A stretch of 64,000 nucleotides of DNA from positions 124,001 through 188,000 of the forward strand of contig CAZCUD010000005.1 in assembly GCA_964501785.1 (NCBI GenBank), read 5' to 3'. Under the pieces are notes generated by a model. The model was given only the letters and a program-made list of their open reading frames with translations, ran no database searches and was not told the origin of the DNA. The stretch comes from DATBSK01 sp964501785. Lineage in GTDB: Bacteria; Actinomycetota; Acidimicrobiia; IMCC26256; PALSA-555. Below are positions 1-8,937 of the stretch, one piece after another; the stretch's first letter is position 1, and each line of letters begins with the position of its first letter. Position numbers and translations under genes: made by a program.

Positions 1-200
1 CCGAGCTCGGTGAGCTCGTCGCACGTGCGACCCATCTTCTCGGCGTTCCACTCGGCGACGACCACCGACGCGCCGCCCTTGGCGAGGTGATGCGCCACGC
101 CCCGCCCCACGCCCTGCCCCGAGCCGGTGACGATGATCACCCGACCCTCGACCGAGTGCATCGCCTTCGTCGCCGCGGCGTCCACCTCGGGGTGCATCAT
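1..200 (-). CDS. SDR-family oxidoreductase, N-terminal part (runs off the window)
   Basis: The reverse strand encodes the first 66 residues of a short-chain dehydrogenase/reductase. The Rossmann dinucleotide loop reads TGSGQGVG (about residues 28-35), after a beta strand VIIV and before AKGGASVVVAEW, the usual second strand and the pocket that chooses NAD(H) or NADP(H). Two ATG codons are adjacent (198-200 and 195-197); I take the outer one. The gene faces away from the HIT gene. The substrate cannot be told because the catalytic Ser-Tyr-Lys region lies outside the window. An acyl-CoA or steroid dehydrogenase role would fit actinobacterial relatives, but that is only inference. Confidence 0.8.
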   Translation of the reverse strand, partial: MMHPEVDAAATKAMHSVEGRVIIVTGSGQGVGRGVAHHLAKGGASVVVAEWNAEKMGRTCDELTEL

Positions 201-258
201 CGTCGACCGCTCCTCTCCCGGATCACGGCCGCGCAACCTATCCTTCGACCCGATCACC

Positions 259-684
259 ATGCCGACGCTGTTCACGAAAATCATCGACGGCGAGCTGCCG
301 GGCACCTTTGTGTGGAAGGACGACGAGGTCGTCGCGTTCCTCTCGATCCAGCCGGTGCAGCCGGGCCACACGCTCGTGGTGCCGCGCGCGGAGATCGACC
401 ACTGGATCGACCTGGAGCCACCGCTGCTGCACCGCGTGACCACCGTCGCCCAGACGATCGCACGCGCGCAGCAGTCGACCTACGAGCCCCACAAGGTCGG
501 GCTGCTGGTCGCCGGGCTCGAGGTGCCCCACGTCCACCTGCACGTGATCCCGCTCGTGCACGGCGAGATCGACCTGCACCTCGACCGGGCGACCCAGGCC
601 ACGCCCGAGCAGCTCGCCGTCGAGGCCGAGCGGATCCGCGCCGCGCTCCGCGACCAGGGCGCCGACGGCGTCAGCGACTCGTAG
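259..684 (+). CDS. HIT-family nucleotide-binding hydrolase
   Basis: A 141-residue protein of the histidine-triad family, whose members hydrolyse or transfer nucleotides from nucleotidyl conjugates such as AMP-amides. The signature HVHLHVIP lies near residues 92-99, and the N-terminal half carries the family pattern FTKIIDGELPGTFVWKD. The open frame extends upstream, but the ATG at 259 gives the normal HIT start (PTLFTKIIDGE) and the usual length of about 140 residues. It converges on potC with only 6 nt between stop codons. The physiological substrate is unknown, as for most bacterial HIT proteins. Confidence 0.93.
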   Translation: MPTLFTKIIDGELPGTFVWKDDEVVAFLSIQPVQPGHTLVVPRAEIDHWIDLEPPLLHRVTTVAQTIARAQQSTYEPHKVGLLVAGLEVPHVHLHVIPLVHGEIDLHLDRATQATPEQLAVEAERIRAALRDQGADGVSDS

Positions 685-690
685 TCCCGC

Positions 691-1638
691 TCAGTCCTCG
701 ACCGGCATCACGATCGCGCGGGGAGCGGCGACCTCGCCCTGGCCGCTGCGGCGCTCGCGGATCCGCTGGAACAGCGTCCCGCTCGCGAGCAGGGCGACGC
801 TCACGATCAGCACCATCGTCGCGAGCACGTTGATCTGCGGCGGCAGCGCGCGCTGGCGAGCGCCGTAGATGTAGAGCGGGAACGTCACGTCGTCGGGGCT
901 CGAGTTGAAGAGCGTGATGATGAAGTCGTCGAGCGACAGCGCGAACGAGAGCAGCGCGGCGGCGAGGATGCCCGGCAGCATCAACGGCAGCGTCACCCGC
1001 AGGAAGACGCGCATCGGCCCGGCACCCAGGTCGGCCGCTGCCTCCTCGAGCGACCAGTCGAAGCCCCGCAGGCGCGCCTTGATGGTGAGCGCGACGAAGC
1101 TCACGCAGAACATCACGTGGGCGATGATGATCGTGGCCTCGCCGAGCGTCTGGGGCACCGGCGGCGGGTACACCTGGAGGATGAAGAGGCTGCCCAGCGA
1201 CGCACCGAGCACGATCTCGGGCGTGGTGAGCGGCAGCACCAAGAGCATGTTCACCGCGCCGCTGCCGCGGAAGCGGTAGCGCGTCAGCGACAGCGAGACG
1301 AGGGCGCCGAACACGATGGCGACCGCGGTCGCGATGGCGGCGATCTTCAGGCTGAACACGAACGCGTCGACCAGTGCCGGGACGGCGAACGGATCGGCCC
1401 AGTTGTCGAGCGTGAAGCTCTGCCAGACGAGGTTGAAGCGTCCCTTCGGCGCGTTGAAGCTGAAGAGGATGATGACGAAGATCGGGATGAAGAGGTAGAG
1501 GAGCGCGAGGCCGGCGTAGACGTTCAGCAACCTCGAGCCGAGGCGCCGGAGCCACGGCGGCGGGAAGACGCGCTCCATCTCGGGCTCGGGCGCGCTCGCC
1601 GTGGGCGGCGGCGGTGCAGGCGGTGCGACCGCGGTCAT
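691..1638 (-). CDS. potC: Polyamine ABC transporter permease PotC
   Basis: A 315-residue inner-membrane permease with six predicted membrane segments and a short Pro-rich cytoplasmic N-terminus. The ATPase-contacting EAA loop is visible as EEAAADLGAGPMRVFLRVTL followed by a membrane segment. The family imports spermidine or putrescine as part of PotABCD. It is the last gene of the leftward potA-potD-potB-potC operon and starts 13 nt after the potB stop. Met-21 would also be a possible start and would remove the Pro-rich leader. Specificity for putrescine rather than spermidine is inferred from the adjacent putrescine-degrading genes. Confidence 0.93.
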   Translation of the reverse strand: MTAVAPPAPPPPTASAPEPEMERVFPPPWLRRLGSRLLNVYAGLALLYLFIPIFVIILFSFNAPKGRFNLVWQSFTLDNWADPFAVPALVDAFVFSLKIAAIATAVAIVFGALVSLSLTRYRFRGSGAVNMLLVLPLTTPEIVLGASLGSLFILQVYPPPVPQTLGEATIIIAHVMFCVSFVALTIKARLRGFDWSLEEAAADLGAGPMRVFLRVTLPLMLPGILAAALLSFALSLDDFIITLFNSSPDDVTFPLYIYGARQRALPPQINVLATMVLIVSVALLASGTLFQRIRERRSGQGEVAAPRAIVMPVED

Positions 1639-1651
1639 CCGACCTGGCCCC

Positions 1652-2530
1652 TCATCCGGTCAGCTCCTCGGTGCCGAGGAACTTGGCGTAGACGAAGACG
1701 AAGAACGTGATGATCACCATGAGGGTGATCGACAGGGCGGCCGCGGTGGGGTAGTCGAGCTGCACCAGGAACTGGTTCTGCACGACGTTGCCGATCATGG
1801 CCGTCTGCGGGCTTCCCAGGAACTGGGCGTTGATGAAGTCGCCCGATGCCGGGATGAACGTGAGCAGGCTCCCCGCGAACACGCCCGGCAGGGACAGTGG
1901 GAGGACGACCTTGCGGAACGCCCGCGCCGGCGTCGAGTAGAGGTCCTGAGCTGCCGACACCAGGTTGCGGTCGATCTTCTCGAGGCTGACGTAGATCGGG
2001 AGCACCATGAAGGGCAAGAAGTTGTAGGTGAGCCCCCCGATCACCGCGCCGGGCGTGGCGAGCAGCCCCTGGTTCTCGGCCAGGATCCCGAGCGTCCGCA
2101 GCACCGAGACCAGCTCGCCCTCGTCGCCGAGGATCGTTCGCCAGGCGATGGTGCGGATCAGGTAGGTGGTGAAGAACGGGATGACCACCAGCCCCAGCAG
2201 CAGGTTCTTGTAGCGCCCGCCCCGGAACGCGATCACGTACGCGAGCGGGTACCCGATCGCGATGCACAGCGCGGTGGCGATGCCCGCGTACACGAACGAG
2301 CGGATGAACTGCTCCGAGTACTCGGAGAGCGCGTCGCCGAAGTTGGAGAAGTTCCACGAGAACTCGAGCTCCGACGGCAGGAACCGGTTCGGGCGGTCCG
2401 ACAGCGAAGCCCGCGCCAGCGTGAGCACCGGCACGAGGAAGAACAGGATCAGCCAGAGGACGCCCGGGCTGAGCAGCCCGTACGGCGCGAAGCGAGCCCG
2501 CCTCGCGCCGGTCTCGATCGCGCCCGCCAC
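1652..2530 (-). CDS. potB: Polyamine ABC transporter permease PotB
   Basis: A 292-residue permease, partner of PotC. It starts with GTG, follows potD after 42 nt, and has the six-helix MetI-like topology. The coupling loop reads SAAQDLYSTPARAFRKVVLP near residues 190-210. The first membrane segment (PYGLLSPGVLWLILFFLVPVL, split by the usual periplasmic loop afterwards) is typical for PotB/PotH. Together with PotC it forms the channel energised by PotA and fed by PotD. Length and order match the family; nothing suggests truncation. Confidence 0.93.
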   Translation of the reverse strand: MAGAIETGARRARFAPYGLLSPGVLWLILFFLVPVLTLARASLSDRPNRFLPSELEFSWNFSNFGDALSEYSEQFIRSFVYAGIATALCIAIGYPLAYVIAFRGGRYKNLLLGLVVIPFFTTYLIRTIAWRTILGDEGELVSVLRTLGILAENQGLLATPGAVIGGLTYNFLPFMVLPIYVSLEKIDRNLVSAAQDLYSTPARAFRKVVLPLSLPGVFAGSLLTFIPASGDFINAQFLGSPQTAMIGNVVQNQFLVQLDYPTAAALSITLMVIITFFVFVYAKFLGTEELTG

Positions 2531-2572
2531 CCTGCGGTGCTCCCCCTCCGCCGGCCCGCCGGCCGATCCTCG

Positions 2573-3730
2573 CTACGAGCCCGTGATCTCGGCGAAGCGC
2601 TCGTCGAACTTCTCTTCGTCCTTCGCGCTCAGCTCCTGGTTGAACACCTGGAGGCGGGCCTGCACGTCCTCGGGCGGGAAGATGAGCGGGTTGGTGGCGA
2701 GCTCGGGGTCGATCTCCGACGCGATCCCTTCGACCGGCGAGATGTACTGCACGTACTCCGCGACGCGCGCCGCGTTGGCTGGGTCGTAGAAGTAGTTCAT
2801 CCACGCCGCGACCTGGTCGGCCCGCTTGGCGGTGCTGACCCAGACCATCGTGTCGGCCCAGCGCATGCCGCCCTCTTCGGGGATCACGAAGCGCAGGTTC
2901 TCGTTGTCGAGGGTGAGCTGCGCGACGTCGCCCGACCAGCCGACGCAGGCCGCGAAGTTCCCGTCGACGAGGTCGTCCTGGTAGTCGTTGCCGGTGAACC
3001 GCCGGACCTGGCCGTCGTCGACCGCCTTCTGGAGCCGGTCGAGCGCCGGCTCGGCCTTCTTGTACGTGACGGTGGCGGGGTCGATGCCCTCGGCCTGGCA
3101 CGCGAGGCCGACGGTGTCGCGCATCTCGAGGAGCATCCCGACCTTGTTCTTGAACTTCTTGTCGTAGAGGTCGTTGAAGCTCGTGAGCTCGCGGTCGGTC
3201 ACCTCGAGGTTGTACGCGATGCCGGTCATGCCGGTCTGCCAGGGCAGCGTGTACTCGCCGGTCGGGTCCCACGGCGCGCCCTGGAACCCCGGTGAGAGGT
3301 TCGCCGCGTTGGGGATCTGGTCGAGCGGGAGCTTCTGCACGTAGCCGAGGTCGATGAGGCGCTTGGCCATCCAGCTGGTCGGGGCCGCGATGTCGAAGCC
3401 GGGGTACTCGTCGGCGCTGAACTGCCGCTGGTACTTGGCGAAGAACTCGTTGTTGTCGTTGAGGCTCTCGGCGTACTTGGTGTCGATGCCCGTCTGCTCC
3501 TCGAACAGCTCGACCGACTCCTCGTCGATGTACAGCGGCCAGTTGAGCACCGACAGCTTGCCGCCGACCTCACCACCTCCACCCTGCCGGCGGCGCGACG
3601 CGAACGCGCTCGTCCCGCCGAGCAGCGTCGACCCGAGCGCAGCACCACCCAGGGCGGCACCACCGCGGGCGATGAACTGCCGACGCGAGAGCCCCGGTCC
3701 CCGCTGCTGCTTCCGTCGCCTCGCCGTCAT
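2573..3730 (-). CDS. potD: Polyamine-binding protein PotD, Tat-exported
   Basis: A 385-residue periplasmic-type solute-binding protein for spermidine or putrescine. The N-terminus has a twin-arginine signal (SRRQFIARGGAALGG) followed by an Ala/Gly-rich hydrophobic stretch, so export in the folded state by Tat is predicted. The mature part opens with GGKLSVLNWPLYIDEESVELFEEQTG, the characteristic first strand and helix of PotD-like proteins. The ATG at 3730 is chosen because GGAGAGGAG precedes it and because it overlaps the potA stop as ATGA, which suggests translational coupling. Longer upstream reading is potA sequence in another frame. Confidence 0.95.
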   Translation of the reverse strand: MTARRRKQQRGPGLSRRQFIARGGAALGGAALGSTLLGGTSAFASRRRQGGGGEVGGKLSVLNWPLYIDEESVELFEEQTGIDTKYAESLNDNNEFFAKYQRQFSADEYPGFDIAAPTSWMAKRLIDLGYVQKLPLDQIPNAANLSPGFQGAPWDPTGEYTLPWQTGMTGIAYNLEVTDRELTSFNDLYDKKFKNKVGMLLEMRDTVGLACQAEGIDPATVTYKKAEPALDRLQKAVDDGQVRRFTGNDYQDDLVDGNFAACVGWSGDVAQLTLDNENLRFVIPEEGGMRWADTMVWVSTAKRADQVAAWMNYFYDPANAARVAEYVQYISPVEGIASEIDPELATNPLIFPPEDVQARLQVFNQELSAKDEEKFDERFAEITGS

Positions 3731-4911
3731 GTGAAGCTCCTCTCCAGCTCGTCCAGCTCGATCCCAGTTCCTACTCGCTCGTCGAGGCCGGGCAACAGGC
3801 GCCCCGCCTCCTTCTCCCACGTGACCCAGACCGACTGACCGGGCCGCAGCGCCGGCAGGTCGTCCTCGGGGCCGACGTGCGCGATCACCTCGGTACCGTC
3901 CGCGGCGCGCAGCGCCGCGCGCACCAGCGGCCCCTGGAAGGTCAGGTCGGTCACGGTCGTGGCGACGTGCGGCGTCCCGTTGGCGGGCTCGTCGAGCGCC
4001 AGCCCGAGCCGCTCCGGTCTCACCATCACGGTCGCACGGTGATGGGGCTCCGGCGTCCCGTGGCCCACCGGCACCGGGGCCCGCGCGCCACCGGGGAGGG
4101 TGACGTCGGCCTCGTCCTCACGAACCGACTCGACCGTCGCCGGCAGCAGGTTCGCCACGCCGATGAAGCTCGCGACGAACACCGACGCCGGCGAGCTGTA
4201 GATCTCCTCCGGCGGCGCGATCTGCTCGACCCGACCGTCGTTCATGACGGCGATGCGGTCGGACATCGTCAGCGCCTCTTCCTGGTCGTGCGTCACGTAG
4301 ACGAACGTGATGCCCACCTCGCGCTGGATGCGCTTCAGCTCGATCTGCATCGCCTGACGGAGCTTGAGGTCGAGCGCGCCGAGCGGCTCGTCGAGGAGCA
4401 AGGCGCTCGGATAGTTGACCAACGCGCGTGCGAGCGCGACGCGTTGCTGCTGGCCACCCGAGAGCTGGCCCGGCCGCCGGTCGGCGAAGTCCGCGAGGCG
4501 CACGACGTCGAGCAGCTCGCGCACCCGGTCGCCGATCTCGGAGCGCTTGACCCGCTTCGATCGGGGACCGAACGCCACGTTGTCGAAGACCGACATGTGC
4601 GGGAACAGTGCGTAGTGCTGGAACACGGTGTTGACGTTGCGCTTGTACGGCGGCACGCGCGACACGTCGCGGCCTTCGAGGGTGATGCGTCCGGCCGTGG
4701 GCTGCTCGAACCCGGCGATCATGCGCAGCGTCGTCGTCTTCCCACAGCCCGAGGGCCCCAGCATCGAGAAGAACTCACCGCGGGCGATGGAGAAGTCGGC
4801 GCCGTCGACCGCGACGAAGTCGCCGAACCGCTTGGTGACGCGGTCGATCCCGATGACGACGTCACCCTGCTCGACTGCCTCGCCTGCGCCGGACGACTGC
4901 TCGTCGGTCAT
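3727..4911 (-). CDS. potA: Polyamine ABC transporter ATP-binding protein PotA
   Basis: A 394-residue ATPase with Walker A GPSGCGKTT (about residues 53-61), the signature LSGGQQQRVALARAL, Walker B LLLDEPLGALD, and a C-terminal TOBE-type regulatory domain. It powers PotBC. It is the first gene of the operon and is divergent from patD across a 189-bp region holding the inverted half-sites at 4962-5008. The ATG at 4911 gives MTDEQ and leaves the normal N-terminus VIGIDRVTKRFGDFVAVDGA. The open frame upstream of it has no family similarity and overlaps patD antisense. Confidence 0.95.
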   Translation of the reverse strand: MTDEQSSGAGEAVEQGDVVIGIDRVTKRFGDFVAVDGADFSIARGEFFSMLGPSGCGKTTTLRMIAGFEQPTAGRITLEGRDVSRVPPYKRNVNTVFQHYALFPHMSVFDNVAFGPRSKRVKRSEIGDRVRELLDVVRLADFADRRPGQLSGGQQQRVALARALVNYPSALLLDEPLGALDLKLRQAMQIELKRIQREVGITFVYVTHDQEEALTMSDRIAVMNDGRVEQIAPPEEIYSSPASVFVASFIGVANLLPATVESVREDEADVTLPGGARAPVPVGHGTPEPHHRATVMVRPERLGLALDEPANGTPHVATTVTDLTFQGPLVRAALRAADGTEVIAHVGPEDDLPALRPGQSVWVTWEKEAGRLLPGLDERVGTGIELDELERSFT

Positions 4912-4961
4912 CCGCTCCCCTCCGCCGGTGCGACACCCTAGGCACGAACGAGGTGCAGCGG

Positions 4962-5008
4962 GCAAGGGAATCCGCGCCCTTTCGTGGTTCTGACGACGGA
5001 TTCCTTGC
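4962..5008. promoter_or_regulatory. Putative Lrp-type operator in the potA/patD divergent promoter
   Basis: An inverted repeat with arms GCAAGGGAATCCG (4962-4974) and CGGATTCCTTGC (4997-5008); the second arm lacks one G. The cores GGAATCC (4967) and GGATTCC (4998) start exactly 31 bp apart, about three helical turns. The same two cores recur 31 bp apart upstream of the Lrp/AsnC gene (20757 and 20788). I infer binding by that regulator. Confidence 0.6.
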
Positions 5009-5100
5009 GCATCGGGTCGTCCTGCCACCAACATCGTCGCCGAGCGCATCCGTGGCGGCGACGACCGGCCCCGGTGCACCCGGTCATCGAGGAGGCCTGC

Positions 5101-6522
5101 ATGGCGCGACAGAACTTCATCGGCGGCTCGTGGCGTGACGCCAAGAGCGGCAAGACCGACGCGGTCGTGAACCCCGCGACCGGTGCGGTGCTCGACGAGG
5201 TCCCGTCGAGCGATCAGGCCGACGTCGACGATGCCGTCGCCGCGGCCGCCGGCGCCTTCGACGAGTGGTCGCGCTCGACGCCCCGGGCCCGCTCGGAGGC
5301 GCTCCAGAAGGTGGCCGAGGCGATCGCCTCCGACCTGGACACGATCCAGGCGCTCGAGATCGACAACGTCGGCAAGCCCGAGTCGATCATCGAGTTCGAG
5401 ATGGACCTCACCGTCGACAACTGGCGCTTCTTCGCGGCGGGTGCCCGGTTCCTCGAGGGGCGCGCCGCCGGCGAGTACATGGAGGACCACACGTCGTTCC
5501 TCCGGCGCGACCCGATCGGGGTCGTGGCGTCGATCGCGCCGTGGAACTACCCCATCAACATGGCGACCTGGAAGGTCGGCCCGGCGCTCGCGGCGGGCAA
5601 CACCGTCGTGCTCAAGCCGTCGGAGCTCACGCCCCTGACGGCGTTGCGGCTCGCCGAGATCACGGCCGACATCCTCCCGCCGGGCGTGCTCAACGTCGTC
5701 ACCGGTCAGGGTGAGACCGCCGGCGCGTCGCTCGTGAAGCACCCCGACGTCGCGATGGTGTCGCTGACCGGCGACGTCGCCACCGGGAAGGTCATCGCAC
5801 GCGAGGCTGCCGACTCGCTCAAGCGCGTCCACCTCGAGCTCGGCGGCAAGGCGCCGGTGATCGTCTTCGACGACGCCGACATCGACGCGGTCGTGTCCAC
5901 GCTCGCGGAGGCGAGCTACTACAACTCGGGCCAGGACTGCACCGCCCCGTGCCGCGTGCTCGCCGGGCCCAAGGTCCACGACCGGTTCGTGGCCGACCTC
6001 GCCGGCGCGGTCGGCGAGATCAAGACGGGCGATCCGCACGATCCCGACGTGGCGATGGGGCCGGTCGTGTCCGGCGATCAGCTCGAGCGGGTCGCCGGCT
6101 TCGTCGACCGGGCACGCGACGCCGGCGCGGACGTGGCGGCCGGAGGCAAGCGGATCGACGGCGACGGCTTCTTCTACGAGCCGTCGATCGTCGTCGGTGC
6201 CGCCCAGGATTCGGAGATCATCCAGCGCGAGGTGTTCGGTCCGGTCGTGACCGTGCAGCAGTTCTCCGACGAGGACGAGGCGCTGCGATGGGCGAACGAC
6301 ATCGACTACGGGCTGTCCGCGAGCGTGTGGACGAGGGACGCCGGGCGCGCGATGAAGATGGCGGCGCTCCTGCGCTTCGGGACGGTCTGGGTCAACGACC
6401 ACATCCCGATCGTGTCGGAGCTGCCCCACGGCGGGTTCAAGCAGTCGGGGTACGGCAAGGACATGTCGATCTACGCGATCGAGGCCTACACCGAGATCAA
6501 GCACGTCATGGTCAAGTGGTGA
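5101..6522 (+). CDS. patD: 4-Aminobutyraldehyde dehydrogenase (PatD type)
   Basis: A 473-residue NAD(P)-dependent aldehyde dehydrogenase that oxidises 4-aminobutyraldehyde to GABA in putrescine breakdown. The pattern GQDCTAPCR puts the catalytic cysteine at residue 280, and LELGGK provides the general base at Glu-246. GEYMEDHTSFLRRDPIGVVA and the C-terminal HVMVKW closely match E. coli PatD as I remember it, well beyond a generic aldehyde dehydrogenase. The ATG at 5101 has GAGGAGG 6 nt upstream and begins the usual FIGGSW strand. It is divergent from potABCD, so import and oxidation are probably co-regulated. Betaine-aldehyde activity is the main alternative. Confidence 0.9.
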   Translation: MARQNFIGGSWRDAKSGKTDAVVNPATGAVLDEVPSSDQADVDDAVAAAAGAFDEWSRSTPRARSEALQKVAEAIASDLDTIQALEIDNVGKPESIIEFEMDLTVDNWRFFAAGARFLEGRAAGEYMEDHTSFLRRDPIGVVASIAPWNYPINMATWKVGPALAAGNTVVLKPSELTPLTALRLAEITADILPPGVLNVVTGQGETAGASLVKHPDVAMVSLTGDVATGKVIAREAADSLKRVHLELGGKAPVIVFDDADIDAVVSTLAEASYYNSGQDCTAPCRVLAGPKVHDRFVADLAGAVGEIKTGDPHDPDVAMGPVVSGDQLERVAGFVDRARDAGADVAAGGKRIDGDGFFYEPSIVVGAAQDSEIIQREVFGPVVTVQQFSDEDEALRWANDIDYGLSASVWTRDAGRAMKMAALLRFGTVWVNDHIPIVSELPHGGFKQSGYGKDMSIYAIEAYTEIKHVMVKW

Positions 6523-6538
6523 CCATCCTCTTCCCTTT

Positions 6539-6579
6539 TGGCGTCAGCACACCCGCGTGACGCGGGTCTGCTGACGCCA
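6539..6579. repeat. Two-part inverted repeat (hairpin) after patD
   Basis: Outer arms TGGCGTCAGCA (6539-6549) and TGCTGACGCCA (6569-6579) enclose, past a single C-C mismatch, inner arms ACCCGCG and CGCGGGT with loop TGA. The hairpin separates patD from the aminotransferase but lacks a T-run on either strand. It may cap or stabilise the patD message or partly block read-through. The flanking CTGACGCCAG is nearly repeated at 17487. Confidence 0.75.
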
Positions 6580-6598
6580 GAACGATGAAAGGACAGTG

Positions 6599-7954
6599 AT
6601 GGGGGACAAGTTCACGGCGAACGCGGAGCGGATCGCATCCGAGGAGATGGCGCGGCTGCTCGATGCGACGCCACGGTCGAAGGCGCTGTTCGAGCGCGCG
6701 TCGAAGCACCTCCCCTACGGCGTCGCGTCGACGTTCCAGGCCGGCGACCCGTACCCCATCTACATCGCTCGCGGGAAGGGCTCGCACGTCTGGGACGTCG
6801 ACGACACCGAGTACGTCGACTTCCACGGCGGCTTCGGCTGCAACGTCGTCGGCCACGCGCACCCGAAGGTCGTCGAGGCGATCGAGCGCGCGGCTCGCAG
6901 CGGCACGCACTTCGCCGCCACGACCGAGGTCACCGTCGCGTTCGCGGAAGAGCTGTGCCGTCGCTTCAACCTCGACAAGGTGCGCTTCGCGAACTCCGGC
7001 ACCGAGGCGACGATGGACGCTGTGCGGGTCGCGCGCGCAGCGACCGGTCGCGACGTCGTCGTCAAGATCGAGGGCTCGTACCACGGTCATCACGACACGG
7101 TGATGTTCTCGGTCGTGCCCAACGCCGACGCGATGGGCGGGCGCGACCAGCCCGCGTCCGCGCCGATGTCGAAGGGCATCCCCGAGGAGATGGCGCAGTG
7201 GACGCTCGCCGTGCCCTTCAACGACGCCGCCGCGGTCGAGCGGCTCTTCGGCGAGCGGGGGAGCGAGATCGCCTGCTTGATCATGGAGCCGGTGATGATG
7301 AACATCGGCGTGGTCGTGCCCGAGCCCGGCTACCTCGAGGCGGTGCGCGAGCTGTGCACCAAGCACGACGTCGTCTTCATCTTCGACGAGGTGAAGTCGG
7401 GCGCCACGATCGCCGAGGGCGGCGCGATCGAGCGCTACGGCGTGCAGCCCGACCTCGCGTGCTTCGCGAAGGCGATCGGCGGAGGCGTCCCGACCGCGGC
7501 GTTCGGGGGGCGGGCCGACGTCATGGACGTGATCGAGCACGGTGCGGCCCAGCAGGGGACGTTCAACGGCAACCCGCTGGTGGCCGCAGCCGGGCTCGCG
7601 ACGCTCACCGAGGTCCTGACGCCCGACGCGTACGTGCACCTCTCGGCGCTCGGGAGTCGGCTCGCCGACGGGTGCGGCAAGGCGATCGCCGAGCACGGGC
7701 TGCCCGCGCACACCGTCGACCTCGGCGCGAAGGGCTGCATCTCGTACCGGCCCGAGCCGCTGCAGAGCTACCGCGACTTCCTCGAGACGCGCACCGAGCT
7801 CTACGAGGCGTCCTTCCCGTGGGTGCTCAACCGCGGCGTGTTCATGACCCCCGGTGACGAGGAGCAGTGGACGATCTCCGTCCAGCACACCGACGCCGAC
7901 ATCGACGCCTACGTCGAGGCCTTCGCCGGCTTCTGCGCCGCGGTCGCGGCCTAG
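6599..7954 (+). CDS. Class III aminotransferase, glutamate-1-semialdehyde-mutase-like
   Basis: A 451-residue PLP enzyme. The PLP lysine is in CFAKAIGGG, the cofactor aspartate in FIFDEVKSG, and FANSGTEATMDAVRVARAATGR is the phosphate-side region typical of the HemL-like branch of class III aminotransferases. The ATG at 6599 has AAAGGA 5 nt upstream; a GTG directly before it is the alternative. It follows patD, so it may transaminate GABA to succinic semialdehyde or act on a related amino acid. It is unlikely to be the haem-pathway HemL itself, because its closest neighbours are polyamine genes. The substrate is not determined by sequence alone. Confidence 0.85.
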   Translation: MGDKFTANAERIASEEMARLLDATPRSKALFERASKHLPYGVASTFQAGDPYPIYIARGKGSHVWDVDDTEYVDFHGGFGCNVVGHAHPKVVEAIERAARSGTHFAATTEVTVAFAEELCRRFNLDKVRFANSGTEATMDAVRVARAATGRDVVVKIEGSYHGHHDTVMFSVVPNADAMGGRDQPASAPMSKGIPEEMAQWTLAVPFNDAAAVERLFGERGSEIACLIMEPVMMNIGVVVPEPGYLEAVRELCTKHDVVFIFDEVKSGATIAEGGAIERYGVQPDLACFAKAIGGGVPTAAFGGRADVMDVIEHGAAQQGTFNGNPLVAAAGLATLTEVLTPDAYVHLSALGSRLADGCGKAIAEHGLPAHTVDLGAKGCISYRPEPLQSYRDFLETRTELYEASFPWVLNRGVFMTPGDEEQWTISVQHTDADIDAYVEAFAGFCAAVAA

Positions 7955-7987
7955 CGGCTGCATCCCGGCCGGCCTGGCGAGCGCACT

Positions 7988-8008
7988 CGGAGAGGCGTCG
8001 CCTCTCCG
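7988..8008. terminator. Hairpin between convergent genes
   Basis: CGGAGAGG and CCTCTCCG flank a 5-nt CGTCG loop in the 82-bp gap between the convergent aminotransferase and nucleoside hydrolase genes. No T-tract follows on either strand, so it would be a bidirectional, U-poor terminator. Confidence 0.55.
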
Positions 8009-8036
8009 GTGCGTCGCTCGACCCGCCCCACGACGG

Positions 8037-8933
8037 TCAGCGACGCAACAAGAGGGTCTCCACCAGCCAGTCGGCGAAGGCCGGCGCGTCGACCCGGCGG
8101 ACGACGGTCGCGGAGTGGCCCTCGGTCGGGTCGACGACCGTGTGCGCGAGGCCGCTCGGGTCGAGCACGGCCGAGACCGGCAGGCGCACCGCCTCGACGA
8201 ACTCGCACTCGGTCACGCACGCGACGGTCAGCGGATCGTGGAGGTAGGCGGCGACCTCTGACGCCCCGCGCGTGAGCGCGCGGCGTCCCCAGGCCTCGAC
8301 GAGGTCCGCGAGCAGGACGCACAGCGCGTCACCGCCCCGGAGGCGCTCGACGTGCGAGTGCAGCAGCGGCGCGCCGAACGTCACGTCGAGGGGCACGAAT
8401 CGGAGTCGCCAGCCTGCGCCGAGCACCCGCACCGCGGCCGGTGGATCGAGCACCAGGTTCCAGTCGCGCGCCGCGCCGTGGACCACGCCGTCACGACCCG
8501 CGAACGGCTCGAAGACGCCGCCCATCACGGTGAGCTCGCCGACGGCGCGCGGCATCGCCGGCGCGCGCTCGAGCGCGGCCGCGACGTTGGTGACCTGGCC
8601 GATGGTGGCGAGCGCGCCACCGCGCAGCCCGGCGAGGAGCTCGACACCGTCGCCGAAGGTCGCCCCCTCGGGCGCAGGAAGCAGCCGGCGGTGCTCGTCG
8701 CCGATGACGTTCCGGTCGTCGCCCGCCACGCTGCGGCCCACGGCCACCGGCACGTCCGGCGCGCCCGCGACGTCGAGCAGCCTCCTGGCCATCCCGGCTC
8801 GCACCTCGGGCCGCGACGAGACGGTCGTCACTGCCTGCAGGTCGAGCCCGGGATGGCGCACGGCCAGCGCGAGCGCCAGCGCGTCGTCGACGTCGGATCC
8901 GACATCGGTGTCGACGACGAGCGGGACGACCAT
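8037..8933 (-). CDS. Inosine/uridine-preferring nucleoside hydrolase
   Basis: A 298-residue enzyme that cleaves the N-glycosidic bond of ribonucleosides. The N-terminal PLVVDTDVGSDVDDALALALAV carries the calcium-binding aspartate cluster DTDxGxDxDDA that defines the family, here with one extra residue compared with the common DTDPGxDDA form. A later QVTNVAAAL and GVVHGAARDWNL fit the substrate loops. It lies 4 nt downstream of the large molybdenum hydroxylase subunit gene and is probably co-transcribed, so the freed base may be oxidised by that enzyme. This pairing is suggestive of purine salvage or catabolism but unproven. Confidence 0.88.
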   Translation of the reverse strand: MVVPLVVDTDVGSDVDDALALALAVRHPGLDLQAVTTVSSRPEVRAGMARRLLDVAGAPDVPVAVGRSVAGDDRNVIGDEHRRLLPAPEGATFGDGVELLAGLRGGALATIGQVTNVAAALERAPAMPRAVGELTVMGGVFEPFAGRDGVVHGAARDWNLVLDPPAAVRVLGAGWRLRFVPLDVTFGAPLLHSHVERLRGGDALCVLLADLVEAWGRRALTRGASEVAAYLHDPLTVACVTECEFVEAVRLPVSAVLDPSGLAHTVVDPTEGHSATVVRRVDAPAFADWLVETLLLRR

Positions 8934-8937
8934 GGCC

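Noticed and set aside
1601..3295. 564-residue forward frame opposite the pot genes
   Set aside because: It is the complement of well-supported potB, potD sequence; composition is typical of a shadow frame.
6539..6579. Intrinsic terminator of patD
   Set aside because: The hairpin is strong but has no T-run on either strand, so I list it as a hairpin repeat and not as a proven terminator.
6599..7954. Haem-pathway glutamate-1-semialdehyde aminomutase (HemL)
   Set aside because: It shares the fold and motifs but is placed with polyamine genes and has a different C-terminal part; no haem genes are nearby.
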